This document shows positions 27,662 through 35,885 of a DNA stretch of 64,000 nt, piece after piece. The stretch lies in contig NZ_JAPHPW010000002.1 of assembly GCF_026241515.1 (NCBI RefSeq), positions 62,001-126,000 on the forward strand, read 5' to 3'. The translations under genes were made by a program, and so were the position numbers. The stretch's first letter is position 1. The number at the start of each line of letters is the position of its first letter. This stretch comes from Vibrio sp. 14G-20. GTDB lineage: Bacteria; Pseudomonadota; Gammaproteobacteria; Enterobacterales; Vibrionaceae. The notes below the pieces were generated by a model, which saw only the letters and a list, made by a program, of their open reading frames with translations, did not search any database and was not told where the DNA came from.

Positions 27662-28288
27662 ATGTCATTAGAAAGTGCGATTACATTCTTTATTGCCATG
27701 TTTATATTTGGTATTACTCCGGGGCCTGGCGTATTTGCCATTTTAGCTCGTGCTATGGTTCAAGGGTGGCGAAAGTGCGTCACTCTTTCGTTAGGAATGA
27801 TATGCAGTGATCTTATTTATCTTACGCTTGCCTGTTTTGGTCTAGCGACGCTTGCTGAAAACTGGTCGTTTGCGTTTGAGGTGATTCGCTACGTTGGTGC
27901 AGCCTATTTGATTTACCTTGGCTACAAGATGTTTAAGAGCCTACCTGAAGTGCAAGGTTCAGCGGAGCTCGCGGCCAAACAGAGTCAGAAATCCGAACTT
28001 GCCAGTTTCGCGCAAGGCTTTTTGATATCAGCATCAAACCCTAAAGTGATTTTGTTTTATATTTCGTTCTTGCCGACTTTTATTGATCTGACGGTTTTAC
28101 GTTCACAAGATATCGTCTTGGTTTCCGCTTTAGCATCTGTTGCTCTAATGTCAGGTTTGATGCTTATCGCCGTAGGTGCGGGCAGAATGGCAGGTTTGCT
28201 AAAAACGCCACGCGCACATAAAAGGTTAAATCAAAGTGCTGGTGGAATAATGATTGTTGCTGGCTCATATTTGGCGATAAATCGATAA
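27662..28288 (+). CDS. LysE/RhtB-family amino acid exporter
   Basis: A 208-aa inner-membrane protein with about six hydrophobic segments. The family signature FGITPGPGVFAILARAM lies in TM1, GYKMFKS ends TM3, and FAQGFLISASNPKVILFYISFLPTFI is the second conserved block. It likely exports an amino acid or homoserine-like compound by proton exchange; the substrate is not predictable. AAAAGGA precedes the ATG, and a strong terminator follows 20 bp after the stop. Confidence 0.93.
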   Translation: MSLESAITFFIAMFIFGITPGPGVFAILARAMVQGWRKCVTLSLGMICSDLIYLTLACFGLATLAENWSFAFEVIRYVGAAYLIYLGYKMFKSLPEVQGSAELAAKQSQKSELASFAQGFLISASNPKVILFYISFLPTFIDLTVLRSQDIVLVSALASVALMSGLMLIAVGAGRMAGLLKTPRAHKRLNQSAGGIMIVAGSYLAINR

Positions 28289-28307
28289 ATACGACTCTTT
28301 AAACAAG

Positions 28308-28334
28308 AAGGCGAACCAAATGGTTCGCCTTTTT
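28308..28334 (+). terminator. Terminator of the LysE gene, AAGGCGAACC type
   Basis: AAGGCGAACC (28308-28317) pairs perfectly with GGTTCGCCTT (28322-28331), loop AAAT, followed by T3C. It also faces the convergent SDR gene. Confidence 0.85.
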
Positions 28335-28363
28335 CGTTATAGCTGCGCGTTTTGTTTGTAAAT

Positions 28364-28969
28364 CTAAGCGTCTACGAAAATCACTTCACCAGTAAGAAAG
28401 CCATCGACCGAACGCTCGAACGCTTTGCCGACTAATTTGCTTGGTACGGGTTCAAAACCTGGCATCATTTCACCATACACATCCCACGCTTCAGCGAGCA
28501 CGGTAGGGTTGATGACATTGATGCGGGTATTTCTTGGCATCTCATAAGCGACACACTTTACGAAGGTGTCAATCGCGCCGCTGGTGGTCGCATCTGCAAT
28601 AGCGAAAGGGATTGGTTTAACATTCAAAATACCGCTAATCAATGTAAATGAACCACCATCAGCAATGTACTTTTGGCCGATGCGAACAAGGTTAATTTGT
28701 CCCATCATTTTGCTCGTTACGGTGGTCATCCACTGTTCTTCTGTCATATCTGCAAAGGTGTTGTATTCACAAAGGCCGACTGTGTTCACTACCGCATCAA
28801 AGTGTCCCACGTTCTTGTAAAGCGCTTCAATCGACTGTGGGTCGGTGATATCAACAATATGGTCGACATCGCCAGAGCGACCCGCTGTGATTATGTTGTG
28901 ATTGCCTAAGCCCATTAATGCTGCTTGACCCATCTTGCCGCGTGCGCCAATTAGAATGATTGTTTTCAT
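28364..28969 (-). CDS. Atypical short-chain dehydrogenase (SDR) lacking the YxxxK pair
   Basis: The ATG at 28969 has GGAGAAC upstream and gives 201 aa. The N-terminal GARGKMG nucleotide-binding loop and VVNTVG (in place of NNAG) are present. The catalytic Ser aligns with FTLISG, but the YxxxK segment is replaced by IADATTSGAIDTFVKCVA. Such proteins form a known group of SDR relatives whose activity is uncertain. The gene is divergent from a LysR gene 147 bp away. Confidence 0.85.
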   Translation of the reverse strand: MKTIILIGARGKMGQAALMGLGNHNIITAGRSGDVDHIVDITDPQSIEALYKNVGHFDAVVNTVGLCEYNTFADMTEEQWMTTVTSKMMGQINLVRIGQKYIADGGSFTLISGILNVKPIPFAIADATTSGAIDTFVKCVAYEMPRNTRINVINPTVLAEAWDVYGEMMPGFEPVPSKLVGKAFERSVDGFLTGEVIFVDA

Positions 28970-29116
28970 GTTGTTCTCCGATCTGTATGTGTTTCGTTTC
29001 GATGGAAGAACTTTAACTAAGTCGCTAAACAAGTAGAAACAAAGCTTAATTGTAAGTGTTACTGGTTTTGCTTGTGCAGTGTTACACTCATACAGAATCC
29101 AATTTCACGGCAGTAG

Positions 29117-30007
29117 GTGAGTGTGAGCAAATTAGATCGATTAGACATAAAACAACTTAGGGTTTTCCAAGCGCTAATACGTGAAGAGAACGCGTCTAAA
29201 GCTGCCAACCAATTAGGGATGACTCAGCAAGCCGTCAGTGAGCATTTAAAGAAACTCCGTGAAGTGTTCGACAATAGGTTGTTTGTGAGGAAGACCAATG
29301 GTTTTGTTCCAACTACATTTGCTCAAGAGTTGTCTGTTGGTGTAGATCGTCTGCTTATTGATTTCAATTTGCTGTTATCAAAGACGAACTTTGTACCAGA
29401 GAAAACCAAAGGGACGTTTGTGATTGCGGCGACAGATTATGCCCAGCAAATTATTTTACCGAGTTTGATAGCAAAGCTAAGGGAGCGAGCGCCGGAATTA
29501 AAGCTGATTGTGCGTGATTTCGAAATCGATAACCTGCACGAGTTAATGGAAAGCGGTAAGGTCAATTTAGCTATCGCATTCCCTGATTACATTCCAGATA
29601 GCTATAAGGTCATTAAGCTGTTTGAAGAGCACCATGTTTGCGTCACTTCACCTCATTCCTCTATCGCTCAAACCAATCCTTCGTTGGAAGAGGTCGCGAG
29701 TTATCCGACGATCATCGCTTCACCATCTCGCCCAAACTTTAAAGGGTCGATTGACGAATGGTTTGGCAAGTTTGGTTTAAAGCGCAATGTGGTGGTGTCA
29801 GCTCCGTGTTTCTCCATCGTGCCCATGTATCTAAATACCACTGACTCGATTGCGTTCTTACCATCCAGAGCGATAGAAGGGCTGAATCTAGTCACACTTC
29901 CAATGGAGCAATCACCAGAGAGTTTCGATGTGGTAGCTGCATGGCACCCAAGATACAACGATGATCCGTTGCAAAAGTGGGTCACCTCCTTATTAGAAGT
30001 TGAATAG
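29117..30007 (+). CDS. LysR-family regulator divergent from the SDR gene
   Basis: The 296-aa frame starts at GTG 29117; GTG 29123 is an equally possible start because AGGTGA overlaps it. A helix-turn-helix spans about residues 10-66 (ENASKAANQLGMTQQAVSEHLKKLREVFDNRLFVR), followed by a substrate-binding domain. It is of the NahR/NodD-like branch. By position it probably controls the SDR gene. Confidence 0.92.
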   Translation: MSVSKLDRLDIKQLRVFQALIREENASKAANQLGMTQQAVSEHLKKLREVFDNRLFVRKTNGFVPTTFAQELSVGVDRLLIDFNLLLSKTNFVPEKTKGTFVIAATDYAQQIILPSLIAKLRERAPELKLIVRDFEIDNLHELMESGKVNLAIAFPDYIPDSYKVIKLFEEHHVCVTSPHSSIAQTNPSLEEVASYPTIIASPSRPNFKGSIDEWFGKFGLKRNVVVSAPCFSIVPMYLNTTDSIAFLPSRAIEGLNLVTLPMEQSPESFDVVAAWHPRYNDDPLQKWVTSLLEVE

Positions 30008-30303
30008 TCAGGATCAAGACGTCGTTTAAGTAGGTTGTTCAATCATGCGTGGGCTCAAAGAAATGGGTTAAACTTAATCAGTGTCTAACTCAAGTTTTTC
30101 CTACAGTGTTACTGATAGAAAACCCATTCACGCCTTATTTGACAATGCTTCCAGTAAATATGAGAGATTTAAAGTTATAAAATTACTTAAATATACTGGG
30201 TTATAGAAAATCAGGTTGAGTTTTAAGTGTGCTGTTCAAGATGTATAGTTATTGATAGTTCATTCAGTAATTGTATCTGTAGTTGTCAGTTGATGTGGGT
30301 GTT

Positions 30304-30873
30304 ATGAAGAAAAACGGATTTACTTTAATGGAATTAATCATTGTGATCGTGATACTTGGAGTATTGGCCGTTACAGCAGCCCCGAGGTTCCTCAATATTC
30401 AAGAGTCAGCGAGAGAAGCAGTACTTGAAGGTGTTGCGGGTGCGATGGAAGGCGTGATCACGCAGGTGACTTCTAAAGCTATTATCGCAGGGCTTGATCC
30501 TGACGCATCAAATCCAGGTGATCAGAGTAGCTATGTAATCGATTTTGGTATCGGTAGCGTTGAGGTTGATTGGGGAACGCTTTGCCCAGAGAGCCGGGGA
30601 GAGTCGGGCGACAAATTGACGATGATCGACTTTATGACTTTGTCAGATGATGACAGCTTAACTTCTGATTTTGGTAATCGACACACTGTGATCGGGTATG
30701 ACTACGATTTTACCCAAGCTGAATTAGATAGCACGAACATAACGGATGCGGATCTAGAGACGCGCCAAGGTTGTTATGTTCTTTACGATTCTTTTGGTGG
30801 GCGAGTAACCGGAAATGAATGTCCTGCTGGTGGTTGTGAATGCACCGTTCGTGTAGTGAATGACGAATGTTAA
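30304..30873 (+). CDS. Type IV pilin-like (MshA-like) protein
   Basis: The ATG at 30304 gives a 189-aa prepilin with a short basic leader MKKNG cut before F (FTLMELIIVIVILGVLAVTAAPRF), Glu at mature position 5 and a hydrophobic N-terminal helix. Four Cys in the C-terminal 30 residues and one near residue 100 suggest disulfide loops. It stands alone without assembly genes, so it would use the MSHA or another type IV machinery encoded elsewhere. It may be a minor pilin or pseudopilin. The ribosome-binding site is weak. Confidence 0.85.
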   Translation: MKKNGFTLMELIIVIVILGVLAVTAAPRFLNIQESAREAVLEGVAGAMEGVITQVTSKAIIAGLDPDASNPGDQSSYVIDFGIGSVEVDWGTLCPESRGESGDKLTMIDFMTLSDDDSLTSDFGNRHTVIGYDYDFTQAELDSTNITDADLETRQGCYVLYDSFGGRVTGNECPAGGCECTVRVVNDEC

Positions 30874-30906
30874 CCAAATACATTAACTGACTTATAGAAA
30901 TTCAAT

Positions 30907-30948
30907 AAAAAAGCGCGTTATTGCCGAGTAGCAATAACGCGCTTTTTT
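30907..30948. terminator. Strong bidirectional terminator between pilin and MATE genes
   Basis: A stem of about 15 bp, AAGCGCGTTATTGC (30911-30924) / GCAATAACGCGCTT (30931-30944), has A-rich 5' and T-rich 3' flanks on both strands. Confidence 0.92.
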
Positions 30949-31020
30949 GTCTTAGCTTAATGATTTGTCTTAGCTTAATGATTTGTCTTAGTTTAATGTT
31001 CTGTCTTAGTTTACCAATGG
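30949..31020. repeat. 18-bp tandem repeat, four units, overlapping the MATE 3' end
   Basis: Units begin GTCTTAG: 30949-30966 and 30967-30984 are identical; 30985-31002 and 31003-31020 diverge. The last unit contains the stop and final three codons of the MATE gene. Confidence 0.88.
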
Positions 31021-32388
31021 AGCACTTGCTGGTGGCAAGTCACGTTTCTTAATCACGTGTCGTAAGCGAATTAACATCAGCGTCGCTGAAACGCTCAAGC
31101 CCGTCAGAATACCAATCCAAAAGCCTTCTTCACCCATTGCAGGCACAATGTGGTCTGTTAAACCCAACACCATACCTAATGGTAGTGCTAAGCCCCAGTA
31201 TGAAGCGATAGCTAAGATCATCGGGATCTTGGTATCTTTATAACCACGCAGTGCACCGTTAGCAGACGTTTGCAATGCATCGCTGAACTGGTACATCGCA
31301 GTAAAGGTCAACAATACTGCTGCTGTTGCGCTAATTGCAGGGTCGGTGGTGTAAAGCCTAATGATCCACTCAGGGAACAGAAGGAACATCGCAACTGAAA
31401 GTAATGAAATCAACGCCGCAACCAAGATGCCGACTTTGCTGCGTTCAATTGCGCCTAGTTCGTCTTTCTCACCTAATGCGTGTCCAACACGAATCGTAAT
31501 GCCAAATGAGATACTCATAGGAATCACGTAAGTCAGGCTCGAGATGTTAAGTGCAATTTGCGCGGCTGCCACGTTCTCTGCACCAATACGGCCAATCATC
31601 AACGCGATTACCGCAAAGATACTGCCACATACCGCGATGTTCATCCCGATAGGTAAACCTAATCTTAGAAGGTGAAGCATCTCTTTTGCTTTTGGTTTAG
31701 CGTCTGCAAAACTAATAATGGTTTTGTAGTGGTGATGACCTTTAATGTAGGAATAGAGCATTCCCGACATTAACCAATACACTAAGCTTGTTGCCCAGCC
31801 ACAACCCACAGCGCCCATTTCAGGGAAACCAAACTTACCGTAAATAAGCACGTAGTTAACTGGAATATTCACCAACAGACCAACGACAGAAATGATCATC
31901 GGTACTTTGGTGTTGTTCATACCTTCACAGAAGCCGTTCAAGGTGTAGAACAGGGCAATACCCGGCACACCGAAGGCTAGGGCAAACGCATAGTCACTGC
32001 CGATAGGAATAATCTCAGCGGCTACACCAATCCATTCTAAGATCGGTTTTGCACTCACCAAATAAGCGATGAGCAATACGCTAGCAATCAATGCCAGCCA
32101 AACCATCTGGAAGAACTCGACAGAGATACTTTGAAAGTCGCGTGCGCCGCGGTGGTAAGCGACAACAGGTGTTAACGCCATAATCACGCCACGCAGTAGC
32201 AGTAACACTGGGATCCAAAGGCTGGTGCCAAGTGCAATCGCGGCGAGGTCGGCAGGGCTTACTTGGCCAGCCATTGTCGTATCGACAAATCCCATCGCTT
32301 GGGTAGCTATTTGAGTCAAAATGATTGGAATCGAAAGATGCATAAGCGCACCCGATTCACGAGTAAAAGGACGAAATTTCGTTAGCAT
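31006..32388 (-). CDS. MATE-family (NorM-type) multidrug efflux transporter
   Basis: A 460-aa, 12-TM inner-membrane antiporter. MGFVDTTMAGQVSPADLAAIALGTSLW is the conserved first half signature and ALGEKDELGAIERSKVG marks the second half. NorM relatives export cationic drugs with Na+ or H+. The gene is monocistronic. Its 3' end runs into an 18-bp tandem repeat array and then a strong terminator. Confidence 0.93.
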   Translation of the reverse strand: MLTKFRPFTRESGALMHLSIPIILTQIATQAMGFVDTTMAGQVSPADLAAIALGTSLWIPVLLLLRGVIMALTPVVAYHRGARDFQSISVEFFQMVWLALIASVLLIAYLVSAKPILEWIGVAAEIIPIGSDYAFALAFGVPGIALFYTLNGFCEGMNNTKVPMIISVVGLLVNIPVNYVLIYGKFGFPEMGAVGCGWATSLVYWLMSGMLYSYIKGHHHYKTIISFADAKPKAKEMLHLLRLGLPIGMNIAVCGSIFAVIALMIGRIGAENVAAAQIALNISSLTYVIPMSISFGITIRVGHALGEKDELGAIERSKVGILVAALISLLSVAMFLLFPEWIIRLYTTDPAISATAAVLLTFTAMYQFSDALQTSANGALRGYKDTKIPMILAIASYWGLALPLGMVLGLTDHIVPAMGEEGFWIGILTGLSVSATLMLIRLRHVIKKRDLPPASAPLVN

Positions 32389-32812
32389 GGAAGTTCACAA
32401 CACCAATATAAATACACGAATGATGGCAGGATGGCCGGTGTGCATTTTAGGATGTGCCCCGTTGGGCGGGCGACAATATAAACACCTTACCGTATAGGGT
32501 CAAGCTTTGGATTTATAGAGTTTCACTTGCTCCGAGGTACGGATAGGTTCTGATGGTTACAACACGGGTTTAACGCGCGTAAGCTCATGATTTTGTAGGA
32601 ATCATACTAGACGGATAAATTCTATATTTGCCACGCTAATCACTAATGTTTCGGTATAAGTAATTGTTATGAAAAGGCAAAGGCCAGTACAATTGGTGGC
32701 GTATGGAGCTTGATGGAAAAATTCTGTATTTAAATGAAGAATTTTTCGGTCTAAGAATTGCTATACCACAATCGAAAAATCTGACTAAAAAATTTTATCT
32801 AAAAGGGGTTCT
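32389..32812. other. AT-rich gap before the membrane protein gene
   Basis: No credible open frame. An A/T-rich hairpin GAAAAATTCT (32716-32725) / AGAATTTTTC (32738-32747) lies 66 bp before the next ATG; it lacks a T-run and its role is unclear. The start of an AT-rich islet extending to about 34560. Confidence 0.4.
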
Positions 32813-33466
32813 ATGCTTTCGGTGCTAGCTCGCATTGCAGCGATATCAGTAATTATATGTGGTGTGTTATATACGAGTAGTGTCGCCTATTATGGTGGTT
32901 ACCTTCATGTGTTTTCCTTAGATACGGATATCTTGCATCGAAATGTCGACCAAGTTCTCTACCATGGTTTTATCTTTTTATATCCCAGAATGATGAACAT
33001 AGCGGCAGCTCTGTTCATCATTGCATGCGTGGTGATGATGTGCCTTGCTTTTGGTACACATTATAAATACCGGAAGTTAAAGAATGTGAAACCAAATTTG
33101 TTAAAACTTGCTCTTTATGATTTCAATAACATAAAACCTTACCTTAAGTCTTGGCTATTTTTGTCCCTACTTCTAGTTATTGTCTCGGTAGTATATATAT
33201 TCATATTGGCGAGTTTTGAACGACAAGGTATGAAACAAGGCAAGGAAGTCAAAGATGCTATCGCAGAGGGTAATATCTTCAATCTTCAGTGTATCGAGAG
33301 ACTAAATGACAAGTCCAATAGCAAGTTAGTGATAAATTTGTACTGTGGCGCTAATTCTTGCGTTGGTGCTCCGTTAAATAGCAATAGCTTTGTCTATTAC
33401 GAAACGAAGAACATAGCAATTAGTAACTTTGACGATGAATCTAAATGCGGCTACAAAGACAATTAG
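32813..33466 (+). CDS. Membrane protein of unknown function
   Basis: A 217-aa protein with three predicted TM segments (about 5-25, 60-82, 112-135) and a C-terminal soluble domain (136-217) with four Cys, two in YCGANSCVG, probably disulfide-linked and periplasmic. AAAAGGGG precedes the ATG. Codon use is AT-rich compared with its neighbours. No family is recognised. It precedes a DUF4238 gene by 105 bp on the same strand, possibly as a unit. Confidence 0.65.
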   Translation: MLSVLARIAAISVIICGVLYTSSVAYYGGYLHVFSLDTDILHRNVDQVLYHGFIFLYPRMMNIAAALFIIACVVMMCLAFGTHYKYRKLKNVKPNLLKLALYDFNNIKPYLKSWLFLSLLLVIVSVVYIFILASFERQGMKQGKEVKDAIAEGNIFNLQCIERLNDKSNSKLVINLYCGANSCVGAPLNSNSFVYYETKNIAISNFDDESKCGYKDN

Positions 33467-33571
33467 TGTTAAAGATTCACAATACGTTGAATTTAGTGAT
33501 TAAGGTGGTATGCGTGAGCTTCAGTATTGCGTTGCTCACATTTTACAGGGCGTAAGAAAACAAGGTAAGTT

Positions 33572-34555
33572 ATGGCGAGTAAAGAGCCTAAAAAACAACA
33601 TTACGTGCCTCAGTTTCTTTTGAGAAACTTTGCTCTTGGCAAAAAGAAACGTATTCATGTTTTCGATATAAAGACTGGGAAACATTTTACATCTCATGCC
33701 AAAGACACTGGACATGAAAATAACTTCTATCATCACCCGGAAGATGGGAATCAAATGGAATTTGAGCTTGGAAAATTAGAAACCCAAGTCGCCCCTATCA
33801 TTGACGGAATAATCTCCAATGGCTCGATTCGGCATTTGACTACTCGAGAGAATGAATTGATTGGGCTATTTACAATAGTGCAAATGATGCGAGTAAATTC
33901 TTTACGTGAAAGCTTAACTGAAATGACGGAAATGATTTTCGAAAAATTGAAAGGAGATTCTATTGCTTCCGGTTCTCAGGCAGAAGCGTTCCTTAATTCT
34001 CTCTCAGAGCAAGATTCTAAAACGCAATCAATAGACATGCTCAAAGAAACTCCCCAAGAGCTATTGCCACATATATTAGATAAATCGCTATCGTTGGTAA
34101 AAGCTCCAAAAGGTGAGTCATTTTACCTATCTGATAACCCAATAGTTAAATATAACAACCTGCCACGAGAGCATCGTGGCGATCTAGGCTTAGCGCTTAA
34201 AGGTATCGAAGTACATTTTCCAATCTCTCCAAGATACTGTTTAAGTTATTTATGTACTGAGTTAATTGGTGACATCAGAAATGCTTTAGAAAAGTATCAG
34301 TCAGGACTGATTACGGGGTTAATTCCGCGAGATGATCAAGCAGATACTATACAAATGTTGGAGAACATTGATAATAAGAAAACTCAGGTTCTTACAAGTC
34401 CGAATATGGATTACCATAATTCTTTGCAAGTACTACATTGTTCTAGGTTCGTATACTCAAGTACCGATAATTTTCAGTTACTAGAGGACATGATTAAAAA
34501 TGATCCAAGTATTGCATATAAATCGAGAGTTATGGACGGAAGTAAAGTTTTCTAA
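33572..34555 (+). CDS. DUF4238 domain protein
   Basis: A 327-aa soluble protein. The N-terminal KKQHYVPQFLLRNFA (about 7-21) is the DUF4238 signature, followed by FDIKTGK, a conserved ENNFY block, and near residue 185 FYLSDNPIV and FPISPRYCL, which are also typical. The biochemical function of the family is unknown; members occur sporadically in accessory regions. AAGGTAA precedes the ATG. AT-rich codon use suggests acquisition together with the upstream membrane protein. Confidence 0.85.
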   Translation: MASKEPKKQHYVPQFLLRNFALGKKKRIHVFDIKTGKHFTSHAKDTGHENNFYHHPEDGNQMEFELGKLETQVAPIIDGIISNGSIRHLTTRENELIGLFTIVQMMRVNSLRESLTEMTEMIFEKLKGDSIASGSQAEAFLNSLSEQDSKTQSIDMLKETPQELLPHILDKSLSLVKAPKGESFYLSDNPIVKYNNLPREHRGDLGLALKGIEVHFPISPRYCLSYLCTELIGDIRNALEKYQSGLITGLIPRDDQADTIQMLENIDNKKTQVLTSPNMDYHNSLQVLHCSRFVYSSTDNFQLLEDMIKNDPSIAYKSRVMDGSKVF

Positions 34556-34629
34556 CCAACAACCATGGCGCTATCTATCTTGTTCATACCATCATTTCTT
34601 AGCTTTTAATCTGGCGCTGTATGAGCTTC

Positions 34630-34740
34630 CTACTGCCACAGAGCCAGCAGAAACACGAAAAGTCCAATCCCAAGCGTGACTTTTAGAAGTAAGCCAAGAG
34701 GGGCGCCACCTTTTGGCGCTTTATTACAACATCCCATCAT
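34630..34740 (-). CDS. 36-aa Cys-Cys single-pass membrane protein
   Basis: A 37-codon frame starting ATG ATG at 34740 with AGGA six bases upstream. The peptide begins MMGCCNKAPKGGAPL and continues into one hydrophobic helix (LGLLLKVTLGIGLFVFLLALW). The adjacent cysteines, Lys/Gly stretch and clear TM make it look like a genuine conserved small protein, and it is the only good frame in this 340-bp gap. Function unknown. The remainder of 34556-34895 holds only the presumed promoter of the downstream hydrolase. Confidence 0.7.
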   Translation of the reverse strand: MMGCCNKAPKGGAPLGLLLKVTLGIGLFVFLLALWQ

Positions 34741-34895
34741 CGTTTCCTAGTCATATTGAGCTTGTGAGTTAACCTTAAACCTTCCCCTTACAGTAAGGTC
34801 AATGGGTTTATAAAATTTAATCAACTTAACCTTTCTTATCGTGTTGGATTCGTTATGATAAATTCAAATTCTGCGATTAGAAGTGAGAGGGTAAG

Positions 34896-35729
34896 TTGCT
34901 GATAGAAAAGTGGTTAGAGATTGATGGTGACCAGCTTTATTGCTTGTCTACTGACATCAAAGAGTCTCAGGAAACATTGGTGTTAATTCATGGGTTAGGT
35001 GAGTCCCATTTATGCTTTGCTGACGCGTTAGATTGGCTGCCGAATTACAACTTAATCATGTTCGACCTGTGTGGTTATGGCTATTCTCCTGCTTCAAATA
35101 TATCCCACTCAACAGAAAGCCAAGCAAAGCGAATGTTGAAAGCACTCGACCAATTGAGCATCCATGATTGTTTTCTGCTTGGGCACTCTTGGGGAGGTGA
35201 TACATCGACGTTGGTTTGTGAATACGACACGAAAGGTATCGTGCGTGGTTTCATTAATGCTGAAGGCGGGTTGCACGAAGAAAGCATCATCCTATCCCAG
35301 ATTATTGCAGACACATATTCTGAATTAAGTACTGACGAATTTACGAACTGGGTGAAAGGAGAAGGTTTCGCAAAACGTTTTGCCATGGCGTGGGGACGCG
35401 GAGCGGGTGTTAAGTATCTTTCGTCAGTTAGACGATGTGAGCCAGAGGTTCTTGGTCAAACCGCCAGTGAAATCTACGGGCAACATGCGACTCAAGATAT
35501 CCATGGCGTGGTTGGCTGGGGGCAAATCTACGAAAACTTATCCATACCTAAAGTATATTTTTGGGGTACTGACAGCCTAAAGGGGTGTGAACGTGCGAAA
35601 GCGTTTATTAGTACGCTAGACAATGTTTCGTTTGAGGGGGCCAACCACTGGGTGCAAAACGACCCTGCCAAATTCTATGAAGAGGTAGATAAGTTTATTA
35701 CTGGCGTTACAAATAGCACAAATGCTTAG
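34896..35729 (+). CDS. Alpha/beta hydrolase
   Basis: 277 aa, starting at TTG 34896, which has AGAGGG at the right distance; no nearer ATG fits. HGLGESH (32-38) supplies the oxyanion-hole region, GHSWGG gives nucleophile Ser98, and the closing His is in GANHW near residue 250. Substrate unknown. Monocistronic. Confidence 0.88.
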   Translation: MLIEKWLEIDGDQLYCLSTDIKESQETLVLIHGLGESHLCFADALDWLPNYNLIMFDLCGYGYSPASNISHSTESQAKRMLKALDQLSIHDCFLLGHSWGGDTSTLVCEYDTKGIVRGFINAEGGLHEESIILSQIIADTYSELSTDEFTNWVKGEGFAKRFAMAWGRGAGVKYLSSVRRCEPEVLGQTASEIYGQHATQDIHGVVGWGQIYENLSIPKVYFWGTDSLKGCERAKAFISTLDNVSFEGANHWVQNDPAKFYEEVDKFITGVTNSTNA

Positions 35730-35828
35730 ATATTGAATAACGATAATAGAAAGCCAATATGTGGATTGCTGGTCAGCTTGAGCGATCTTTGCCTCTCCCC
35801 TTGAAATGATTGATTCTCCAAAAATAAA

Positions 35829-35854
35829 AAAGGCGAACCATTTGGTTCGCCTTT
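35829..35854. terminator. Terminator shared by the hydrolase and gcvP, AAGGCGAACC type
   Basis: AAAGGCGAACC (35829-35839) pairs with GGTTCGCCTTT (35844-35854). On the minus strand it is followed by a long T-run, so it mainly serves the gcv operon. Confidence 0.85.
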
Positions 35855-35885
35855 GTTATGTTTTGCTGCTGAGCACCGCTACGAA

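Noticed and set aside
32716..32747. A/T-rich hairpin before the membrane protein gene as a terminator or regulatory RNA
   Set aside because: No T-run and no similarity to a known RNA; stems of this composition arise easily by chance in AT-rich DNA.
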